Shown here: one piece after another, positions 43,214 through 51,965 of the stretch | How the letters are laid out: every line of letters begins with the position of its first letter | Numbering within the stretch: position 1 is the stretch's first letter | NCBI GenBank assembly: GCA_963745975.1 | Contig: CAVUZJ010000014.1 | Coordinates: forward strand, 1-64,000 | Length of the DNA stretch: 64,000 nt | Source: JAKAWQ01 sp963745975 | GTDB lineage: Bacteria; Pseudomonadota; Alphaproteobacteria; Acetobacterales; Acetobacteraceae | Direction: 5' to 3' | Notes under the pieces: generated by a model | The model's input: only the letters and a program-made list of their open reading frames with translations | Database searches by the model: none | What the model was told of the DNA's origin: nothing | Position numbers and translations under genes: made by a program

Positions 43214-43547
43214 CTCCTTCGCTTTCCAGGGTTTTCAGATACGCGCCCAGCCGGTCGAGGCGGTGCTCCCAGGCGAGCCGCCTTGCGTTGATCCATCGCT
43301 CGGCCTCGCTCAGCGCCGCAGGCTCGATCGCGCAGGTGCGCACCCGGCCGGTCTTCTGCGAACGCACGAGGCCCGCCGCCTCCAGGACGGAGAGGTGCTG
43401 CATGGCCGCGGGCAGCGACATGGGCAGCGGCCGCGCGAGCTCGCTCACCGGCGCCGGCCCACGGCTCAGCCGTTCCACGATCGCGCGCCGCGCCGGATCG
43501 GCGAGGGCATGGAAGAGGCGATCGAGCTCGGTCGATTGGTTAAGCAC
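43191..43547 (-). CDS. ArsR-family transcriptional regulator
   Basis: A 118-aa winged helix-turn-helix protein: LDRLFHALADPARRAIVERL, PVSELARPLPMSLPAAMQHL (recognition helix) and SVLEAAGLVRSQKTGRVRTC. No ArsR-type CxC metal site is present, fitting the non-metal subfamily that is paired with SRPBCC genes. It probably represses its own operon. Confidence 0.88.
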   Translation of the reverse strand: MLNQSTELDRLFHALADPARRAIVERLSRGPAPVSELARPLPMSLPAAMQHLSVLEAAGLVRSQKTGRVRTCAIEPAALSEAERWINARRLAWEHRLDRLGAYLKTLESEGDGHGSGD

Positions 43548-43667
43548 ACGCCTAAGTATCAGGGCGCGGACAGTTAGGCAATAGCTTTAGTATCCAGGAA
43601 CCGGGGCGTGCGGTTTCAACCCGGGCCGGCTTCCACTAGCGTGCGCGCGGCCGGGAGGAGAGGCGCA

Positions 43668-44975
43668 ATGGGCTTGTCCGGGATTTTCGGTTGGATCGTG
43701 GCGCTGGTCGGCGATGCGGCGATCCTGGTGCGGCGACTGCAAGGCGGACCGCGCGAGCAGGCCGTGGGGAGTGCGCCCGCCATTCCGCCGGCGCGCCCGC
43801 AGGGGAGCCTGCCGACGCTGAAGATGCCGACGGCGCGGGGGTGGGACGCCGGACGGACGCCGGTCGCGGCGCCGGGGCTCAAGGTCAATGCGTTCGCGAC
43901 GGGGCTCAAGCATCCGCGCTGGCTCTCAGTGCTGCCGGGCGGCGATGTGCTGGCGGCCGAGGCGCTGACCATGCCGGGGCCGATCCGGAGCCTGTTCGAC
44001 TACGCCATGGTCAGCACGATGAGGCGCGCGGCCGCGGCGGGCGTGAGCCCAAATCGGATCACGCGGCTCCGCGACGCCGACGGCGATGGCGTGGCGGAGG
44101 TCAGGGAGCCGTTCCTCGAGGGGCTGAACCAGCCGTTCGGGATGGCGCTGCTGGGCGATCAATTCTACGTCGGCAACACCGACGGCGTGGTCGTGCTTCC
44201 TTACACGGCGGGGACGGGCCGGATCGCCGGGCCGGGGCGGAGGGTCGCCACCTTCAAGCCGGGCGGGCACTGGACGCGGAGCCTCCTCGCGAGCGGCGAC
44301 GGGCGGAAGCTCTACGTCGGCGTGGGCTCGCTCACCAACATCGCCAACCAAGGGATGGAGGCGGAGGCGGGGCGGGCGGCCATCTACGAGATCGATCTGG
44401 CGAGCGGCGCGAGCCGGATCTTCGCCGGGGGCCTGCGCAACCCCGTGGGCCTGGCATGGGAGCCGCAGACGGGCGCGCTCTGGACGGTGGTGAACGAGCG
44501 CGACGGGCTGGGCGACGAGACGCCCCCCGACTATCTGACCTCGGTGCGCGAGGGCGGGTTCTACGGCTGGCCCTATTGCTACTGGGGGCGGACGGTGGAC
44601 GACCGGGTGACGCAGGATCCGGCGCTGGTCGCGAAGGCGATTACGCCGGACTATGCGCTGGGCGGGCACACCGCCTCGCTCGGCCTCTGCTGGCTGCCGG
44701 CCGGCACGCTTCCCGGATTTCCGGAAGGCATGGCGATCGGCCAGCACGGCTCGTGGAACCGAAGCAAGCTCAGCGGCTACCGGGTGATCCACGTGCCGTT
44801 CGAGAACGGGCGGCCGGCGGGGCCGCCGCGCGATATCCTGACCGGCTTCCTCGCCCCGGACGAGAGCGCTTCCTATGGACGGCCGGTGGGTGTCGCGATC
44901 GGGCCGGACGGCGCGCTCTTGGTGGCGGACGATGTGGGCGATGCGATCTGGCGGGTGAGCGGCGCGCCGGCATGA
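43668..44975 (+). CDS. PQQ-type sugar (L-sorbosone) dehydrogenase family protein
   Basis: A 435-aa beta-propeller protein. The ATG follows GGGAGGAGAGGCGCA. After a membrane or signal segment (IFGWIVALVGDAAILVRRL), motifs include GLKVNAFATGLKHPRWLSVL, ITRLRDADGDGVAEVREPFL, RIFAGGLRNPVGLAWEPQTG and GFYGWPYCYWG, all typical of the sorbosone dehydrogenase/GSDH family. Oxidises aldoses in the periplasm with PQQ. It heads a carbohydrate cluster. Confidence 0.85.
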   Translation: MGLSGIFGWIVALVGDAAILVRRLQGGPREQAVGSAPAIPPARPQGSLPTLKMPTARGWDAGRTPVAAPGLKVNAFATGLKHPRWLSVLPGGDVLAAEALTMPGPIRSLFDYAMVSTMRRAAAAGVSPNRITRLRDADGDGVAEVREPFLEGLNQPFGMALLGDQFYVGNTDGVVVLPYTAGTGRIAGPGRRVATFKPGGHWTRSLLASGDGRKLYVGVGSLTNIANQGMEAEAGRAAIYEIDLASGASRIFAGGLRNPVGLAWEPQTGALWTVVNERDGLGDETPPDYLTSVREGGFYGWPYCYWGRTVDDRVTQDPALVAKAITPDYALGGHTASLGLCWLPAGTLPGFPEGMAIGQHGSWNRSKLSGYRVIHVPFENGRPAGPPRDILTGFLAPDESASYGRPVGVAIGPDGALLVADDVGDAIWRVSGAPA

Positions 44976-45003
44976 CGGCTGAGCCGGACGGGCCCGGGGC
45001 GGC

Positions 45004-46506
45004 GTGAGGGGTCCGCCGGAAGCGAACGAGACGGTGCGGGCGCTTTCCATTCCGCCCGACGCTCTTTTCGATGTGCGCGCGTTCGGCGCGCGCGGCGAGG
45101 GAAAGCGGATCGAGAGCGGAGCGATCAACCGCGCGATCGCGGCGGCGAGCCGTGACGGCGGCGGAACGGTGTGGTTGCCGCGGGGGATCTACGCGAGCTA
45201 TTCGATCCGGCTGCGAAGCCGCGTGAGGCTTTATCTCGATGAAGGCGCGGTCATTCTGGCGGCCGAGCCGCCCGAGGATGCGAGCGATGCGGAGGGCTAC
45301 GATCCGGCGGAGGAGAGCATTGCCGCGCGCTTCCCCTATCAGGATTTCGGCCACAGCCATTGGCACAACAGCCTGATCTGGGGCGAGAATTTGCGGGATG
45401 TCGCGATCGAGGGCGAGGGCCTGATCCGCGGCAAGGGGCTGGTGAACGGGGACTTCGAGCCGGGCCGTCCGCCCGCCGCGCGGGCGGGCGTGGGCAACAA
45501 GGCGATCGCGCTCGTGGGCTGCGAAAACGTCGTTCTGAGGGATCTCTCGATCCGGGAGGGCGGGCACTGTGCCGTTCTCGCCACGGGGGCGAAGAATGTG
45601 CGGGTGGAGCATCTCAGGATCGACACCAACCGCGACGGCTTGAACTTCGACTGTTGCGAGAAGGTGAGCGTCGTTGGCTGCACGATCAATTCGCCGAACG
45701 ACGACGCGATCTCGCTCAAGAGCACGTACGCGCTCGGGAGGCCGGTTTTGACGCGGGACGTTCTGATCCGCGATTGCGTGCTGACGGGCGCCTATCGGCC
45801 GGGCACGGTGATGGACGGCACGTACCGGCGGCTCGGGAACGATGCGCGGACGATCGCCGAGCATTACACCTGCCGGATCAAGCTCGGCACCGAATCGAAC
45901 GGCGGGTTTCAAGACATCCGTATCCGCAGCAACGTGATGCGCGGGTGCCGCGGCCTCGCGATCATCACGGTGGATGGCGGCGTGGTGGCGGGCGTGAGCG
46001 TCGAGAATCTGGCGATGCACGATGTGCGGAGTGCGCCCATCTTCATCCGGCTGGGCGGGCGGCTCAACGGACCCAAGGGCACGGTTCCGGGACGATTGCG
46101 CGGCGTGACGATCAGCGATGTCCATTGCGAGCAGCTCTACACGTCCATGCCGATGATCGTGAGCGGCATCCCGGGCCATCCGATCGAGGATGTGGAGATG
46201 CGCCATATCCACATGCGGATGCGGGGCGGCGGGACGGCGCGGATGGCGGCGATCGTGCCGCCGGAGGCCGCGCGATCCTATCCCGAACCGAGCGGGCACA
46301 TTCAATGCTTCGGTCCCGCGCTTCCCGCCTCGGGACTTTTCGCCCGGCACGTCAAGGGATTCGAGGTCAGGCAGTTCATGCTCGAATGCATCCGGCCGGA
46401 TCGGCGGCCCGCCGTCTGGCTCCGGGATGTCGCGCGAGGAAATGTGCGCGTGGCAGAGGCGCGCGGCGTGCGGGTGCGCAGTTCGGGCGAAGCGCATCAT
46501 GGATGA
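45004..46506 (+). CDS. GH28-like (polygalacturonase-type) parallel beta-helix protein
   Basis: A 500-aa protein. FDVRAFGARGEGKRIESGAI with DGGGTVWLPRGIY is the pectin-lyase-fold N terminus. Family GH28 motifs: NRDG at 209-212 (NTDG), NDDAISLKS with D233/D234, and RIK at 291-293. The usual GHG motif between them is not visible, so activity or specificity may differ. No signal peptide is seen; GTG start. It overlaps the GH63-like gene by eight bases, implying a joint role in intracellular oligosaccharide breakdown. Confidence 0.78.
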   Translation: MRGPPEANETVRALSIPPDALFDVRAFGARGEGKRIESGAINRAIAAASRDGGGTVWLPRGIYASYSIRLRSRVRLYLDEGAVILAAEPPEDASDAEGYDPAEESIAARFPYQDFGHSHWHNSLIWGENLRDVAIEGEGLIRGKGLVNGDFEPGRPPAARAGVGNKAIALVGCENVVLRDLSIREGGHCAVLATGAKNVRVEHLRIDTNRDGLNFDCCEKVSVVGCTINSPNDDAISLKSTYALGRPVLTRDVLIRDCVLTGAYRPGTVMDGTYRRLGNDARTIAEHYTCRIKLGTESNGGFQDIRIRSNVMRGCRGLAIITVDGGVVAGVSVENLAMHDVRSAPIFIRLGGRLNGPKGTVPGRLRGVTISDVHCEQLYTSMPMIVSGIPGHPIEDVEMRHIHMRMRGGGTARMAAIVPPEAARSYPEPSGHIQCFGPALPASGLFARHVKGFEVRQFMLECIRPDRRPAVWLRDVARGNVRVAEARGVRVRSSGEAHHG

Positions 46507-48190
46507 GGCGGCCCTGGAGGAATTCGCATCGTTCTCGTTTCCGCGCTGGCATCGCGGGCAGTTGATGGGATTTTCCGGGATCGACGGGCCGACGCATTAC
46601 GAGACCGGGCTGGTGGCGAGGACGAAGAGCGATCCTGCGGGACTGGAGATCGTCTATCCGGGCAGCGCGTTCCTAGCGTTTGGCGAGGGGCCCGAGAAAG
46701 ACGTCGTTTTTTCCAATGACTTTTTCGGCTTTCGCGGGGCGGCGGGGCAGGTGACACGAGCGTGCCTGCTCGATGCGCGCCATCTTCTGATCGACGGCCC
46801 CGTGGTCGTCTCGGGCGCGGACGAGAGGATCGGGCACATCTCCGAAGGCGCGCGCTCGCTGGTGGGGACGGCGGCGCGCTTCGATCCGGCGCTCATCGGG
46901 ACGGACATGGACGCGGCGTGGCGGGCGCGCAGCCGATGGATCCTCGATCAGCCGATTTTGGCCCGGGTTTCCGGGCCCGCGCGGAGAACGGTCTTTCGGG
47001 CGCTTTCGGTGATGAAAGGCCAGCTCTGCGCGCCCGAAGGTGCGGTGCATCACCAATGGACGACGCCCGACCGCTGGCCGCACAAGGACATGTGGCTCTG
47101 GGATTCGGTGTTCCATGCGATCGGCTGGCGGCATCTCGACCCTGGTCTGGCGCGCGAGGCCCTCGACGCGGTGCTCGAGTTCCAGAAGGAAGACGGATTC
47201 ATTCCGCACCAGATGTCCCCCACGCGAAGGCCATCGGAATACACGCAGCCCCCGCTTCTCGCCTACGGGGTGGCGCTCGTGGACGAGGCGCTCGCCGACC
47301 CCGCGTGGCTGCGGCGCGTCTATCCGAAGCTCGCCGCCTATATCGGCTGGGATCTGGCCCATCGCGACAAGGACGGCGACGGGCTCGCGGAATGGCTCAT
47401 CGAGGGAGATCCGGCGAGCCGGAGCGGCGAGAGCGGGATGGACAATTCTCCGCGCTTCGACTTTCGCTATCCGGCACCGCTGGCCGCCGTCGATTTCAAT
47501 TCCTATCTCGCGCTCGAATGCGAAATTCTCGGCGAGTTTGCACGCCGACTCGGATACGAGGAGGACCAAGCGCGCTGGACTGAAAGGCACGCGCAGCTCT
47601 GCCGGCTGATCAATCAATATCTCTGGTCGGAGAAGGACGGGATCTACTGCGATTATTGTCGCTCCGACGAAAGCCACTCGCCGGTCCTTGCGAGTGCGGG
47701 GTTTCTCCCGCTGATCTGCGGCGCGGCGAGCCCGGAAAGGGCGGCCTTGCTCGCGCGGCACCTCCGCGATCCCACGATGTTCGCAACGGAATTTCCCGTC
47801 CCTTCGATCGCGGTGCGAGACCGCGCGCATTATTCGAAGGATATGTGGCGCGGCCCGACCTGGGTGAACGTCAACTGGCTCATCGCGCGCGGGCTCGAGC
47901 GCTACGCGCGACAGGGCGAGGGGTTCGTGGCGCTGGCGCGATCGCTGGACGAGGCGACGATCGGGCACGTCGAGCGGATGTGCCAATCCTACGGGACCTT
48001 CTTTGAATATTTCGACGACCGGGGGGAGGTGGCGCCGCCGCGCCTGCTGCGGAAAGGCGTTTGCGCGCCGCACAATCCCTTTCGCCAGGTCATTCACGAC
48101 TATGGCTGGACCACGACGCTCTATCTCGATCTCGTCTGCCGGCGCGCCGGCGCGGCAAATCCGCGAGACAGGCGCGCGCGCGGCCTATAG
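46499..48190 (+). CDS. GH63/trehalase-like (alpha/alpha)6-barrel glycosidase
   Basis: A 563-aa protein. A beta-rich N-terminal domain of about 170 residues is followed by the catalytic barrel: PDRWPHKDMWLWDSVFHAIG, LEFQKEDGFIPHQMSPTRRP and AHYSKDMWRGPTWVNVNWLI. These match GH63 mannosylglycerate/glucosidase relatives. No signal peptide, so it is cytoplasmic. The start overlaps the GH28-like gene by eight bases and an MFS gene follows, consistent with import and hydrolysis of one glycoside. Confidence 0.8.
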   Translation: MDEAALEEFASFSFPRWHRGQLMGFSGIDGPTHYETGLVARTKSDPAGLEIVYPGSAFLAFGEGPEKDVVFSNDFFGFRGAAGQVTRACLLDARHLLIDGPVVVSGADERIGHISEGARSLVGTAARFDPALIGTDMDAAWRARSRWILDQPILARVSGPARRTVFRALSVMKGQLCAPEGAVHHQWTTPDRWPHKDMWLWDSVFHAIGWRHLDPGLAREALDAVLEFQKEDGFIPHQMSPTRRPSEYTQPPLLAYGVALVDEALADPAWLRRVYPKLAAYIGWDLAHRDKDGDGLAEWLIEGDPASRSGESGMDNSPRFDFRYPAPLAAVDFNSYLALECEILGEFARRLGYEEDQARWTERHAQLCRLINQYLWSEKDGIYCDYCRSDESHSPVLASAGFLPLICGAASPERAALLARHLRDPTMFATEFPVPSIAVRDRAHYSKDMWRGPTWVNVNWLIARGLERYARQGEGFVALARSLDEATIGHVERMCQSYGTFFEYFDDRGEVAPPRLLRKGVCAPHNPFRQVIHDYGWTTTLYLDLVCRRAGAANPRDRRARGL

Positions 48191-48254
48191 ATAGAAGCAA
48201 GGACAAGGGCGGGACAGCTGCGCCGTCCGGGCTCGTCTCGTGGAGGAACGTTCC

Positions 48255-49478
48255 GTGGCCGACGCGTCGCCCCCGCTCTCGAGCTGGATCGGACTCGGCG
48301 CCTTCAACTTCTTCGCCGCCGCTGTTCAGACCGGGTTCGGCCCCTTCCTCCCGGTCTACCTGACACGATCGGGCTGGAGCCAGGGCGCGGTGGGCCTGGC
48401 ACTCAGCGTGGGCGCCATCGCGAGCGTGGCGAGCCAGGTCCCGGGCGGGCTGCTCGTCGATCACGTGCATCGCAAGCGCCTTGTCTGCGCCGCGAGCCTC
48501 GGCGCCGTGGGGCTGAGCGCGCTGGTGGTGGCGTTCTGGCCGGGCCTGGCGGCGGTCTGGGGCGCCGAGATCCTCTATGGGTTCGGCACGGCGGTGATGG
48601 CGCCGGGGATCGCCGCGCTCACGCTCAGCCTGTGCGGGCATCGCGCGTTCGGCGAGCGCGTGGGCAACAACGCCCGCTACGCCTCGCTCGGCAATGCGGC
48701 CGCGGCGGCCCTCCTCGGCCTCGTCGCCTACCAGATGTCGCGCCGGACGATGTTCTTCCTGACCGCGGCGATGACGGCGCCGGCGCTCGCGTCCCTGCTG
48801 CTGATCGGACCGGGCAGGATCGATGCAAGGCGCGACCATCCGGCGCTGCTGGAACCGCGCGAGCGCACCGCGCGGCCGTGGCATGTCTTCTTCGAGCTGC
48901 ACATGCACATTTTCGCCGTCTGCGTGACGCTCTTCACGCTCGCCAACGCGGCGATGCTGCCGATCGCGCTCAACGGGCTGACCGCGCGCCACGGGAAGGC
49001 GGGGCTGGCGGCGACGGGGTCCATCATCGCGCTGCAAGTCGTGGTGGTGCTGTTCGCGCCCTGGATCGGGCGGGCGGCGGAGCGCTGGGGACGCTGGCCC
49101 GTGCTCGTGGCGGGATTCGCGGCCCTTCCGGTGCGCGGGCTTCTTTTCGCGACGTTGCCGGGCGCCGGCGCCTTGATCGGGTTCGAGCTGCTCGACGGGG
49201 TGAGTGCGGCGGTGATGGGCATCATGATCCCGCTGATCGCGGCCGATCTCACGCGAAAGACCGGGTTTCTCAACCTGGCGATCGGCTCGTTCGGGCTGGC
49301 GGCGAGCCTGGGCGCGACGGTCAGCACGACGGCGGCCGGCTGGATCGCGGAGAAATTCGGACTGAGCGCTGCCTTCCTTGCACTCGCCGGCGCCGGTGCG
49401 GTGGCGCTGCTTTTCGTCCTCTTGATCATGCCCGAAACCCGGCCCGCCAAAGCAAGCCGGGAAGCAAGCGCATCCTAG
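48255..49478 (+). CDS. MFS transporter, probably of the carbohydrate cluster
   Basis: A 407-aa protein with twelve hydrophobic segments (WIGLGAFNFFAAAVQTGFGP first). Motif A is GGLLVDHVHRKRLVCAASLG and the second-half motif is APWIGRAAERWGRWPVLVAG. GTG 48255 was chosen because GGAGG lies eight bases upstream; GTG 48240 is an in-frame alternative. Its stop codon (TAG) is the first part of the 15-bp inverted repeat at 49475. The substrate is probably the product or precursor of the GH28/GH63 enzymes, inferred from position. Confidence 0.82.
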   Translation: MADASPPLSSWIGLGAFNFFAAAVQTGFGPFLPVYLTRSGWSQGAVGLALSVGAIASVASQVPGGLLVDHVHRKRLVCAASLGAVGLSALVVAFWPGLAAVWGAEILYGFGTAVMAPGIAALTLSLCGHRAFGERVGNNARYASLGNAAAAALLGLVAYQMSRRTMFFLTAAMTAPALASLLLIGPGRIDARRDHPALLEPRERTARPWHVFFELHMHIFAVCVTLFTLANAAMLPIALNGLTARHGKAGLAATGSIIALQVVVVLFAPWIGRAAERWGRWPVLVAGFAALPVRGLLFATLPGAGALIGFELLDGVSAAVMGIMIPLIAADLTRKTGFLNLAIGSFGLAASLGATVSTTAAGWIAEKFGLSAAFLALAGAGAVALLFVLLIMPETRPAKASREASAS

Positions 49479-49518
49479 AGCGGGATGGGATCGCTCGCGC
49501 TCACCCATCCCGCTCTAG
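49475..49518. terminator. Perfect 15-bp inverted repeat at the end of the MFS gene
   Basis: CTAGAGCGGGATGGG (49475-49489) and CCCATCCCGCTCTAG (49504-49518) are exact complements with a 14-nt loop. TAG at 49476-49478 is the MFS stop codon. TTGTTTT follows a few bases on. It resembles the outer sequence of the TAGAGCGTGATC repeat family (TAGAGCG shared) and sits next to copy B. Confidence 0.7.
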
Positions 49519-49531
49519 CTCATTGTTTTCT

Positions 49532-49578
49532 CGCGTGATTCACGCCTTCGGTGATTCCACCTCCGGCGATCACGCTCT
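49532..49578. repeat. Dispersed palindromic repeat (TAGAGCGTGATC family), copy B
   Basis: The 47 bases match copy A (28333-28379) at 42 positions. On the minus strand TAGAGCGTGATCGCCGG begins with the TAG stop codon of the bicupin gene (49579-49577). It lies between convergent genes together with the inverted repeat at 49475, and probably acts as a transcription end. Confidence 0.75.
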
Positions 49579-50362
49579 AATGTGCGTCCGCTTCGTTGCT
49601 GTACCAGGAGGGGCGCACGGGATAGTGCGGGCCGTCATAGATCTCGAGGAAGATCGAGGTCTCGTCGGCAATCGTCGGGCCATGCACTGACCCCTTGGGG
49701 TTGCAGTAGAACGTGCCTGGCCTCAGCGTCAGCCCGGACGGGATATAGCGGTAGCGGCCCGAGAGGCAGTACATGAACTGGTTCGAGGCGTGCAGATGCG
49801 CGCTCGGGACGCCCGATCCCTTCTTGAATTTGATGAGCGCGATCGAAGCGCCTGTCTCCTCGTTGCGCCAGAGCATCTTCTGCGACAGCCCGGCGAGCGA
49901 CTTCTCGGCCCATTCCAGATCTTCCGTCTGGACCAGTATCTCTTTCAGCGCCGCGGCGGCATCGGCCGGCATTGCCGCGGCCGGGGCCTCCGCGGAGCCC
50001 TTCTCCGCCGCCTCGGCCTCCCAGGTGACGTGCTTCAGCTCGACGAGACGCGAGAGATAGGGGACGCCCGCCCGGTTGGTGAGCCTGTGCACCGGGCGCA
50101 TGCCGTCGATGAACACGGTCTCGCCGAGCGGCTCGCGCGTCATGCGCTTCTCGCCGAAGATGGTCTCGATCTCGTTGTCCCCGCCGCCGAGCGAGATCAC
50201 GAGATAGGGATGGCGGTGGATGTGGAAATCGATCGTCTCGCCCGGCGCGAGCGAGACCTCCCAGACGCGTACATAGTCATTCTCGAGCACGATCCGCTGA
50301 CCGACGTCGCCGAGCGTGATTCCGCGCTCGGCGGCGCGCCTGAGGCCATGCACGTCACTCAT
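49577..50362 (-). CDS. Bicupin protein
   Basis: A 261-aa protein of two cupin domains. Domain 1: IVLENDYVRVWEVSLAPGET, then IDFHIHRHPYLVISLGGGDN (HxH metal motif). Domain 2: GASIALIKFKKGSGVPSAHL then HASNQFMYCLSGRYRYIPSG and FYCNPKGSVHGPTIADE. Both have His ligands expected for a metal site. It is first-stop neighbour of the RidA and Ldh-type genes on the same strand, so probably part of one catabolic unit; the reaction is unknown. Confidence 0.8.
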   Translation of the reverse strand: MSDVHGLRRAAERGITLGDVGQRIVLENDYVRVWEVSLAPGETIDFHIHRHPYLVISLGGGDNEIETIFGEKRMTREPLGETVFIDGMRPVHRLTNRAGVPYLSRLVELKHVTWEAEAAEKGSAEAPAAAMPADAAAALKEILVQTEDLEWAEKSLAGLSQKMLWRNEETGASIALIKFKKGSGVPSAHLHASNQFMYCLSGRYRYIPSGLTLRPGTFYCNPKGSVHGPTIADETSIFLEIYDGPHYPVRPSWYSNEADAH

Positions 50363-50423
50363 CGCGTCCTCTCCTGCTACCCGAATTCGCCAATCTGCCG
50401 CGCGGCCCCGGCCCCAAGGCGCT

Positions 50424-50846
50424 TCATTTCGCGCCCTTGGTCACGCCCTTGGCCGGCACCACCGCGATGGCGTTGATCTCGATAAGATAGTCGGGCGAGA
50501 CCATCTTCGTCACCTCGACCATCGTCGAAGCCGGCAAGGGCGGGCGGAAATATCTCCGCCGTACGGCGTGAATCTGCTCGAAATGCTCCATGTTGCGGAC
50601 ATAGACATCGACCCGGCAGATATCGTCGAGCGTGCCGCCCGCCGCCTCGACGGCCGCCTTCAGGTTTTCGCAGACCTGCTCGGTCTGGACGCCGATATCG
50701 CCCACTCCGGCGATCGTGCCGTCCACCCGGCGTGCGGTCATGCCGGAAATGAAAACCAGGGTACCGCTCGCCTCGATCGCCGTGGCCTGAGAGAAATGGC
50801 CCATCGGCTCACGCAGATTGCCGCTCGTGATGTCATGCTTTGGCAT
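50424..50846 (-). CDS. RidA-family protein lacking the canonical catalytic Arg
   Basis: A 140-aa RidA-like protein: FSQATAIEASGTLVFISGMT, VQTEQVCENLKAAVEAAGGT and ICRVDVYVRNMEHFEQIHAV. At the deaminase Arg position it has PASTMVEVTKMVSPDYLIEI rather than PARTxVEV, so it belongs to a subfamily without RidA-type imine deaminase activity. The start overlaps the end of the Ldh-type gene by 14 bases. Confidence 0.82.
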   Translation of the reverse strand: MPKHDITSGNLREPMGHFSQATAIEASGTLVFISGMTARRVDGTIAGVGDIGVQTEQVCENLKAAVEAAGGTLDDICRVDVYVRNMEHFEQIHAVRRRYFRPPLPASTMVEVTKMVSPDYLIEINAIAVVPAKGVTKGAK

Positions 50847-51931
50847 TGCTCGCCTCCGGTTCGCTGCCGCCGATTTCCGCCTTCATTGCGCCGGCGATCC
50901 CCATCTCGCCGGCTGCCCGGCGCAACATCGCGAGAACCGGCAGCGCGAGCCGCACCCTGCCCTTCGCCTCGCGCCGGCGCTCCCACGCCACGCTCCCGGG
51001 CGCGTGCAGCGCGCGCACGCCCGGCACCCTCCGCCCGCTGCCAAGGCGCTCCACTGCCGATGCGGCCTCCGCCTTCACCGCGCCGAGGTCGCGGAAATGG
51101 GCGACATCGAGCGCGATGTAGAGATGCGCGCAGTCGTACGGGTACGGCGGAATCCCCATAGAGCGGCCTTACCCCATCGCCGTGCGCGCCCCCCGACAGC
51201 AGCCCGCAGAGGAGATCGATCATGAAGGCGAGCCCGAACCCTTTGGGACCTGCCGCGGGCAGGAGCATGCCGCTGATCGCCTCTTCCGGATCGGTCGTCG
51301 GCAATCCTTCTTCATTGACCGCCCAGCCCGGCGGGATCGCTTCTCCCGCGCTCGCCGCCAGCCGGATCTTGCCCATGGCGGCTTCGCTCGTCGCCATGTC
51401 GAGCACGAGCGGCGCCTCGCCCGCCGTCGGAATCGCGATCGCGATCGGGTTGTTCCCGACCACGCGCTCGGCCCCGCCCGGAGCCGGCATGAGCGGGCGC
51501 GTGTTGCACATCGCGATCCCCGCGCATCCGGCCGAGGCAATCGCCATGGCGTAGCGCCGCGCGGTACCGAAGTGGAACGCATGGCGCACCGCCACCGCGG
51601 CGGTTCCGTGCTCCCGCGCACGCGCCACGGCAAGCGAGGCAGCCTGATCCCCGATCAGCTGACCGAGCGCGTGACGGGCATCGAGCACCACCGCGCTTCC
51701 GCGATCGACGACGATCTCCCCGCTCTCGCAAGTGCTGACCGAGCCTTGACGCAGCCGCTCGAGATACATCCCGACCAGCATCACGCCGTGCGAGTGCTGG
51801 CCCGCGAGATCGGCATCCACGAGTGCGCCGGCAACGCGCGAGGAGGCCTCCTCGCCGAGGCCCGCCGCGGCGAACAGCCGCGCGACGAGGCCCGTCAATT
51901 CCACCGCATCCAGCTCCTGGCCCTCGGCCAT
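50833..51931 (-). pseudogene. Ldh2-family (malate/L-lactate/ureidoglycolate-type) dehydrogenase, broken by one extra base
   Basis: From ATG 51931 the frame reads AGQHSHGVMLVGMYLERLRQ (the family HSHG motif), APGGAERVVGNNPIAIAIPT and GPKGFGLAFMIDLLCGLLSG then GVRPLYGDSAVP. The expected PYDCAHLYIALD continues in another frame (YDCAHLYIALDVAHFRDLGA), which runs to the stop at 50833. The two join if one base is removed at about 51136-51143. Total length is then 365 aa, normal for the family. Either a recent pseudogene or a sequencing error; everything else is intact. Confidence 0.78.
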
Positions 51932-51965
51932 CGCTATTCGCTGCTCGCTGCGCTTGCCGCCGCGG

